The notes under the pieces were generated by a model. That model was not told where the DNA came from and did no database searches. It was given only the letters and a program-made list of their open reading frames with translations. Source: Annona cherimola (taxonomy: Eukaryota; Streptophyta; Magnoliopsida; Magnoliales; Annonaceae). Taken from it: a stretch of 64,000 nt of DNA. A program made the position numbers and the translations under genes. The DNA lies in NCBI GenBank assembly GCA_030490835.1, contig CM059975.1:50831174-50895173 (forward strand), in the 5' to 3' direction. Positions 56,826-64,000 of this stretch are shown piece by piece. Position 1 is the first letter of the stretch; each line of letters begins with the position of its first letter.

Positions 56826-58499
56826 GTTCCACTTGACTTGATTTTTGTAGGTTTGTCTTAGAGCTAAGGCCAATAACATATGGTTTATGGATAATGGCTG
56901 CTCAAGACACATGACAGGAGAAAAAAGACCGTTCCATAAGATCAAGTCATGCAACGAAAGAACAGTTGCTTTTGGAAATAATGAAAAAGGTAAAATAAAA
57001 GGTAAAGGAAATATTTATGGAATTTCAAATGCATGTATTGATGACGTACTATTTGTTGAAGGACTCAAACACAACCTAATGAGTATTAGTCAATTATGTG
57101 ATAAAGGATATAAAATTGTATTTGAATCCTCTATTTGCAATGTATTTGATGATGATCACATATTATTTAGTGACAAAAGACATGGAAATGTATATTTGGT
57201 TTGCCTAGATGAACTTGAGGGAAAATGTCTAATAGCCATAGAAAATGATCCATGGATATGGCATACAAGGCTTGGACATATAAATATGTTAAATATTAAA
57301 ACATTATGGAAAAAGAGTCTAGTACATGGGTTACTAAAGCTTAAATATGACAAGGATAAGATTTGCAAGGCTTGTCAATTATCTAAACAACCCAAAATAT
57401 CATTTTCCACTAAAAAGAAAATTTCAACAATTAGACCACTCGAACTATTGCATATGGATCTTTATGGACCATCGGACATTTTAACTGTTGGTGGAAAAAA
57501 TACGTGTTTGTAATTGTTGATGATTTTTCAAGATTTACTTGGATTATACTCTTAGCTAGCAAAGATGAAACATTTTCTATGTTTGTCACTTTTTCAAATT
57601 TGGTGCAAAATGAAAAAGAAAGTTCAATTATTTCCATTAGAAGTGATCATGGTGGTGAATTTGAAAATAAACGATTCATATAATTTTGCAATGAAAAAGG
57701 AATTTACCATACATTTTCTGCACCAAGAACTCCTCAACAAAATGGAGTTGTTGAAAGGAAAAACTGGACAATACAAGAAATGGCTAGAACTATGCTAAAT
57801 GAGAGTAAGTTGTCCAAAAGATTTTGGGGCGAAGTTGTAAGTACAGATTGTCATGTATTAAACCGAGTTACCATTAGAGCAATATTGAAAAAGACCCCAT
57901 ATGAACTTTGGAAAGGTAGAAAACCAAACGTATCATATTTCCATACTTTTGGATGTACTTGTTATGTGTTAAACAATGGAAAAATAAATTGAGAAAATTA
58001 GATGCCAAAAGTGATGAAGCAATTTTCCTTGATTATTCATCAAATAGCAAAGCATATAGAATTTTCAACAAAAAAAAATCGAATAGTAGAGGAATCAATA
58101 CATGTTGTTTTTGATGAATTTAACCAAACTCTGAGAAAGGAGGATGAATTAAATGATGCAGATGATACATCAAAGAATTCAAAAGCAATACAACAAGAGC
58201 AACAAGAGGAAACCGAGCCCAATCCAGAAAATTCCACGGAAGAAAAGGTAAGTGAAGGTAAAAATTCTCGCAAAACTCCAATCGATTTGAAATTTAAAAA
58301 TGCTCATCCAATTGAGCAAATCATTGGCAATATCTATGAAGGAGTAAAGACTAGAAGGTCAAAACAAAACATTTGTGGACAATATGCTTTTGTATCAAAA
58401 ATTGAACCAACAACTATCGAACAAGCTCTTAATGATGAAAATTGGGTTATTGCAATGCAAGAAGAGCTAAATCAATTTGAAAGGAACGATGTATGACAT
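56826..58499 (+). pseudogene. Plus Copia protease and integrase (broken)
   Basis: The protease motif reads MDNGCSRHMTGE from about 56887, so DSG has become DNG. The pre-integrase zinc region is intact (WHTRLGHINM ... CKACQLSK). The integrase core has LLHMDLYGPS, then a frameshift near 57500 (GGKNTCL). It continues in another frame with IRSDHGGEFENKRF and stop, APRTPQQNGVVERKN, then MARTMLNESKLSKRFWGEVV (57780-57992). After one more frameshift the C-terminal part and acidic linker run 58002-58496. All modules are present but not in one frame. Confidence 0.85.
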
Positions 58500-59884
58500 T
58501 TAGTTCCTAGACCCAAAGATTGCACTATTATTGGTACTAAATGGGTATTTAGGAATAAATTAGATGAAAGTGGGCTTGTGATAAGAAATAAAGCCAAACT
58601 AGTAGCCAAAGGGTATTCCCAAGATGAAGGAATTGATTTCGAAGAATCATATGCACCTATGGCTAGACTAGAAGTCATATGCATTTTACTTGCATTTGCT
58701 TCTCACATGGATTTCAAATTGTTTCAAATAGATGTGAAAAGCGGATTTTTGAATGGATACTTGAATGAAGAAGTATATGTTGAACAACCCCCTGAATTTG
58801 AAGAAAAGGATCAATCAAAATATGTTTATAAATTAATCAAAACATTATATAGACTAAAACAAGCTCCACGAGCTTGGTATGAAAGGTTGAACAATTTTTT
58901 GATTGATCATGAATTTCAAAGAGGAAAAGTTGATACTACATTATTCATCAAGTATAAAAGAAAAAATATTTTAATTGTTCAAATTTACATAGATGATATA
59001 ATATTTGGTACTACTAATGAAACTCTGTGCAAAGAATTTTCTAAGATTATGTAGAGCGAATTCGAAATGAGCATGATGGGAGAATTAAATTTCTTCCTTG
59101 GACTGCAAATCAATCAACAAGCCGAAGGGATATTTATAAATCAGTCCAAGTATATCAAAGAAATGCTAAAGAAATTCGGAATGCAAACTAGCAAGGGAGC
59201 AAACACTCCAATGAGTTCAACAATCAAGATCGACACAGATGAAAATGGTAAATGTATCGATCAAAAACTATATAGAAGTATAATAGGATCTTTGCTATAT
59301 TTAACTGCTTCTAGACCGAATATTCTTTTCAGTGTTTGCATGTATTCTAGATTTCAATCATGTCCTAAAGAATCACATTTATTGGTTGTAAAAAGAATTT
59401 TTAAATATCTGATAAATACTACCAATCTTGGACTATGGATCCAAAGGGGTTAACTTTTGATTTAATCGGCTACTCGGATGCGGATTTTACCGGATACAAA
59501 GTAGATAGAAAAAGTACTAGTGGAACATGTCAATTCCTTAGAAACATCTTGGTTTCATGGTATTCAAGGAAACAAACTAGTGTTGCCACCGGGAGCTGTT
59601 GTGCCCAACTACTTTGGATGAAACAACAACGTTGATTATCATAATATTCCAATTAGATGTGATAATACAAGTGCAATTTGTTTAACTAAAAATCTTGTAT
59701 TACATTCTAGAACCAAACATATAGATGTAAGACATCATTTTATTCGTGAACATGTTGAAAATCATGATGTTTGTTTGGAATATGTGAAAACTGAGGTTCA
59801 AATTGCAGATATTTTCACCAAACCTTTAGCAAAAGAATCATTTTACAAAATTAGAAATGATATGGGGATGATTGAGTTAAATTA
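58500..59884 (+). pseudogene. Plus Copia reverse transcriptase and RNase H (broken)
   Basis: RT runs through a stop at 58495 and resumes with [52 protein letters not shown] and IYIDDIIFG (the YxDD box is YIDD). A TAG at 59052-59054 follows, then [11 protein letters not shown]. RNase H begins [19 protein letters not shown]. An in-frame loss of about 30 bases removes the segment that holds STAEAEY in Copia-1, so the catalytic Glu is missing. It then stops at 59635 and resumes in another frame to the copia terminus (DMGMIELN) at 59884. Inactive. Confidence 0.9.
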
Positions 59885-60367
59885 GGAATAATTAGATAGG
59901 AAAAATGGACTTAGAAAAGTCCAAGTCGATAGGCCAAGTCGACTCCAGAGATCCCAAGTCGACTCCGATGAAGTTGACTCCAGCATGGCGAAGTCGACTC
60001 CGCAGGGGTGAAGTCGACTTCGCCTAGGGCAAGTCGACTTCAGACGCGCGACCGTTGGGATTCCAGCCACCTTCATCTTCTTCTTCCTTCTTTTCCTTTT
60101 CTTCTTCCTCTTAATTTTCCTTCCGCGCATCTATCCATTTTCCTCTCCAGCAAAAACTCTTTTGTTCCGGCATTCCTCATTTCAGGCGTTCTCATTTCCT
60201 TCATCTCTTATAAAAAAAATCCTGTATTTTTCGGCCCATGTTCTCTTTCTTCCTCTTATAGCAACCTGCCTCTCTCCCGCTCGGATTTCGACCTCTCCCT
60301 CTCTCTCTCTCTCTCTGTTCTCCGGCATTTCTTTCTCACTCTCCCTCTCTTCCTCTCATGCCTGCTA

Positions 60368-60407
<40 letters not shown>

Positions 60408-60759
60408 TCTCTGTTTTTCTCCGGCCAGCTCGAGCCCCGTTACTGACCTCTCTCTCTCCAGTAAAACTTCCATTCTCCAGCATTCTCCATAGTTTCCAGC
60501 CCCTGTTCTCTCTCTCTCCCTCTTACAGCGAGTCTTCCCTCACAGTCCATTATTCCCTCACATTTCATCTTTCTTTCCTTGCTTTCAAGCCTCCATTTCT
60601 CATCCTAGTTAACTATCTCTCAAGTTCTACTTGAAAAACCCATCTCCTAAAATCCCATACTCAAAAAACCAAAATCAATGGCACCAAATCCAGATTGCCT
60701 AAGCTAGCCATGTCAAAGCCGTCCCTAAAACCCATTCCTAGACAATCCGGCTCCCAAGC
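59885..60759 (+). other. GTCGAC-rich tail, TATA-like box and C/T-rich stretch; no gene
   Basis: 59925-60050 has about six GTCGAC motifs like those in the Copia U3, then a TTATAAAAAA at 60208-60217 and a C/T-rich stretch with CT microsatellites (about 60295-60320 and 60371-60412). This could be a diverged Copia LTR fragment, but it lacks the expected ends and does not match the plus Copia 5' LTR. The open frame at 60008-60634 is low-complexity and not supportable as a gene. Confidence 0.4.
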
Positions 60760-63700
60760 TGTGGCGCCCCAAACCGAGACGTCACTTCCTTACCTCAAGA
60801 TCTTATTGATTGGTAAATGTAAATCAGGATTGTTGCCCTGATCACGCGGCGGATTCTTAATTAGATTACGTCAAATTTTTTTTTTATTCGTTTATTTATT
60901 CATCCTCATTTCTTATTCTTTGTATCGCACCTCATTCATCTTATAAGCAACGATATACTTGTAATTTCGTTGCACAGAGCATATTGACATACTACATGGT
61001 GTCGTTATAATCCTTTATCATAATCTTATCACCTGGAAAATATCATCAATTGTATATATCATTCATAAAATCTTCATCTTGTTTTCTTACATCCTTGGTT
61101 TACACAATTGGCCAAACCATAACCATATAAAATTCATTCACAATTGAATGCTAAACACTTACACTTGAACATATATCATCATATCTTAAAATTTCCAAAC
61201 ATATCATTCGATACACAATACTAATCATATAACACACCCATGAATACCATATCATACATTTCTTTAATTACATCATGCTCTCCACCTCTTGAGCTTCCCT
61301 AGACCTGTCTGAGGTTTGAGAAAACAAAACGTGAGTGATGGACTCAGTAAGCAAGCATTTTGCAATTTCATATAAATGTATTTCTCTCTGTTTGGTAGAA
61401 GACTCTTATCAAGAATCAACTATCAACAGGAAGAAACCTTTCATGAAAACCTGTCATAAAACATTGCATTTAAATCTTTCGTAAAACCTGTCATTTAAAT
61501 CATATATGACAACCATTCATATAAACCATTTATAAGAGGACAAATGTATGTCCTAAATTGTTTTTCATATAAATCTATATTCATGAGGACAATCTTATGT
61601 CCTAAATCATTTGCATATAAACCATTTATATAAGGACCATTAGATGTCCTGAAACAATTCAGTATAAATCTTTTTCAATACAACGCATATGCATATGTAA
61701 AAATTGTCCTGAAATAAGTGAGTAAACATTATTTATTGTGGACATTGTTATGTCCTGAAATATCATTAAATAAACATAACTTCATGTGGACATCATCATG
61801 TCCAAAACATATGCATATACGTTTCTAACCCTCTGTTAGGTGACACTTACCAAGTGATCATCCCTCCAGAGGAAAGAAACCCTTCATGTGACTACATTGC
61901 TAGCTAGGCGGTTGTCCATGATCCTGCTCCCATTTCAGGGAGGGCGCCGCTGGCCTCCTGCCTTCCCTTAGTGACTTGGCCACAGGTAGAGGTTGGCCTT
62001 GGTATGCAACCGCCTTGGTCTGCAACCGCCTCTACCATGGGCCTAGTACATGATTCCTGTGCACACTCGTTTGTATTCGCATCGTCATGCTATCATGATT
62101 TCATAAAATCAACAAAATCTTAAATCCATGTGATTTTTTCAATAAAAGCTTGATATCATGATCCATTGCAGTCATCAGACTGAGTCCATCTCAAATTGAG
62201 AACTGGACATAATTATTTTTCAAAAATAAAACTTTTTCATAAACCGTCTTCAAATAACAATGTTAGAATGACCACCCTTAAAGAATTTTTAAAAACACAT
62301 TAATAAATCAATTTTACAAAATATTTATAATAATTGAGAAAACGTCATTTTCAAGAATATTTTTTTGTTTATTGATAAACCGTTTTAGAATCAACTTGTA
62401 AATATTTTTATTCCCTTTTCTGGGCTTTTTATGAACAAAGGATAGGCAAACACATCTGCTTCCATTTTATTGGTATTATATGCCTCGTCCACATACCATT
62501 CTTACCACATTGATGTAGAGAAGTGTTTGCACTATCTTTTGAATTTCAATTTAGACATCAAATCGTTTTATGAGTGGGTCATTCTTAAAACTCTTTTAGA
62601 AGGAAACACATGAGTACAAAACATATTTCCAAAGTATTTCAGTCCTCAAAGAGATTGAAAGTAATTTGATAATTTATTTCAAAGCATCTATATAAATCAT
62701 TTTAAAACATTTATAAGTCATTTCAAATGCCCTATTTATTTACAAATGTCATTATATGAAAAATCGTGTAATTTTTCTCAAAACCCCTTAGGAATAGAAT
62801 TCCCAATATTTATTTGCAAATATCATCTTGAAAGAAAATTAAAAATTCTTTTATCATAAATGCCTTTGAAATAGCATTTCTAGGAACTGACTTATCCAGA
62901 AACCATCTTCAAGCATATTATTTATATGGAGTAAAATCATACCTTCAAAATTTAAGCATGCTTACACTGAAGCAATGCTAAGACTTTTCATTAAAGTCAT
63001 ATTTTCAAAGATTTAATTTGCTTGATCTGCAAGCAAAACTTAAAATCAACAATACATGTACTTGAAACAAAATCAATATTCATGAAGGTTCGCTTACTCA
63101 CCTTGTAAGCAATCCTGAAACATCATAATAATACATGTTCTAATCATTTCAACATTTACTAACAAAATAGCATTTGAAAATGCTATCTAAAGCATCATTA
63201 TAAAGCATTTGTAATCATTTCAACTTTCCAAATGAAATCCATATTTTCAAAAGGTTGCTTGCTTACCTGAGTCGATCCTTTGTGCTTTCCATCCCTCGCT
63301 TTTTCCTTCCCTTCACATATACGTGTCACATGGGTTTAATCCCATATGGCCTGTAACATGCTAACTTTAAATCATTCTTTCCTTGACATTAGCACTTGTA
63401 TTTCCCTATAATCACATATTCATACAAATTTAATACATGGGTTGTTTCTTTCCTTCTATACTTATATTTTGCGTAGGAATTTCTTTAAATTACTCAAGAT
63501 ATCCTTCCATATCCTATAACATACAAGTTTTCTATCAAACCTTTATTTGGAATGATCATCCACATTTCTTATTAATCATACAAACCTTTTTTTAATAACC
63601 ATTTATATTCATTTTCCTCAATAGTGACATATTACATACTCACCTTTATAAGTATAGCAATTACTCATTTATTTTATAAAATACCCACGTCTAAGGTATT

Positions 63701-64000
63701 TATTCACTTAAATTTTCAAGAGACTTGCTTATATTCAACTCTTTGAATTTACATTTATCTTTTTAACAACCACATACGTTTACAACTTAGTGATTGTTTA
63801 TTGCTCCATTTAATCCTCATGATTAAAGTTCTAAAATGAAATTATTCAAATAGCTTGTTTCCAACCTTTAGCAAGCCAAATTCACTCTAAATTTTTGAAA
63901 TCTAATCTATTTCAATTTAGCCACATATACATACATATTTGTCATATATTACTCCTATCCTTTCATTTCTTTACATGTACATATATAAGAATTATCAACC
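60760..64000 (-). mobile_element. LTR5: minus-strand gypsy LTR, partial, runs off the window
   Basis: On the plus strand it starts TGTGGCGCCCCAAACC, the reverse complement of an LTR end. Minus-strand landmarks in plus coordinates: U5 hairpin 60819-60845, acceptor GACAG at 61305, CTTACTGA at 61351-61344, hairpin array 61535-61805, GC-rich block 61895-62040, donor GTAAGCAAGC at 63266, with a purine-rich mini-exon above it. It is the same family plan as LTR1-3 in opposite orientation. At least 3.2 kb is present. No genes. Confidence 0.85.
61535..61805 (-). repeat. Tandem array of short hairpins in LTR5
   Basis: Inverted repeats in a tandem row: AGGACA/TGTCCT (near 61537 and 61586), AGGAC/GTCCT (near 61633), GGACAT-TGTT-ATGTCC (61739-61754) and GGACAT-CATC-ATGTCC (near 61788). 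Loops differ while stems pair, as in LTR1-3. Confidence 0.8.

Larger units (their letters stand above)
46440..59884 (+). mobile_element. Plus-strand Sirevirus-like Copia, with two nested insertions in its 5' LTR
   Basis: The 5' LTR begins TGTTGGAAAC at 46440 and ends AGGACCAACA at 54984. It is in three pieces (46440-46807, 51222-52180, 54579-54984), which together make about 1,733 bp, close to the 1.70-1.75 kb of its relatives. It is followed by PBS, gag and pol in copia order to a stop at 59882-59884. No polypurine tract or matching 3' LTR follows, so the 3' end is lost. Homologous to Copia-1 but more decayed, with many frameshifts. Confidence 0.9.

Noticed and set aside
60008..60634. 208-residue open frame
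   Set aside because: Low-complexity C/T-rich sequence with the opposite strand also open; no domain, and it probably reflects a leader region.

Overview
This 64 kb window is nuclear DNA from a flowering plant, almost certainly one with a large, repeat-rich genome. I see no convincing host gene, tRNA, rRNA or CRISPR array. Nearly everything that can be identified is LTR retrotransposon sequence in nested layers, plus two satellite-like arrays, one hAT-like DNA element and simple repeats. The species cannot be named from the sequence.

Layout. 1-1780: AT-rich non-coding DNA with a minus-strand promoter-like fragment. 1781-3345: decamer minisatellite in a higher-order arrangement. 3536-5116: second array of ~51 bp units with CCCGCGGG-type cores. 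5117-7220: unassigned. 7221-9297: minus-strand gypsy-type LTR fragment. 9298-9447: end of a Copia LTR. 9448-13430: decayed Athila-like Ty3/gypsy gag-pol. 13431-13933: minus-strand LTR fragment. 13934-18910: ~5 kb 5' LTR of gypsy element A (Gy-A), then its PBS and gag. The Gy-A gag is split by a solo LTR (LTR2, 19874-31245), which is itself split by another solo LTR (LTR3, 24729-30300). 31547-34374: LTR4, then the gag of a related gypsy element B (Gy-B). That gag is split by a complete minus-strand Sirevirus-like Copia (Copia-1, 34580-44974) that carries its own nested solo LTR. 46440-59884: plus-strand Sirevirus-like Copia. Its 5' LTR is broken twice, by a second minus-strand Copia (Copia-2, 46808-51216) and by a solo gypsy LTR (52181-54573). 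60760-64000: minus-strand gypsy LTR running off the window.

The order of insertion rests on target-site duplications (TSDs) read directly: TCAAG, GACTT, GCAAC, AAGAC, GATGT and CGTCA. All coding regions carry stops, frameshifts or deletions, so none looks autonomous.

The most interesting signal lies in the non-coding gypsy LTRs. Several LTRs of very different sequence share one plan: a purine-rich leader (TATA-like box in some), a splice-donor-like site, a 31-46 nt mini-exon, a second donor (GTAAGCAAGC), an array of short hairpins whose stems vary in a compensatory way, a CTTACTGA motif about 45 nt before an acceptor (GACAG in the main family), and a U5 hairpin near the LTR end. This suggests giant LTRs whose transcripts contain introns and structured RNA. 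It is an inference from sequence and needs RNA evidence.
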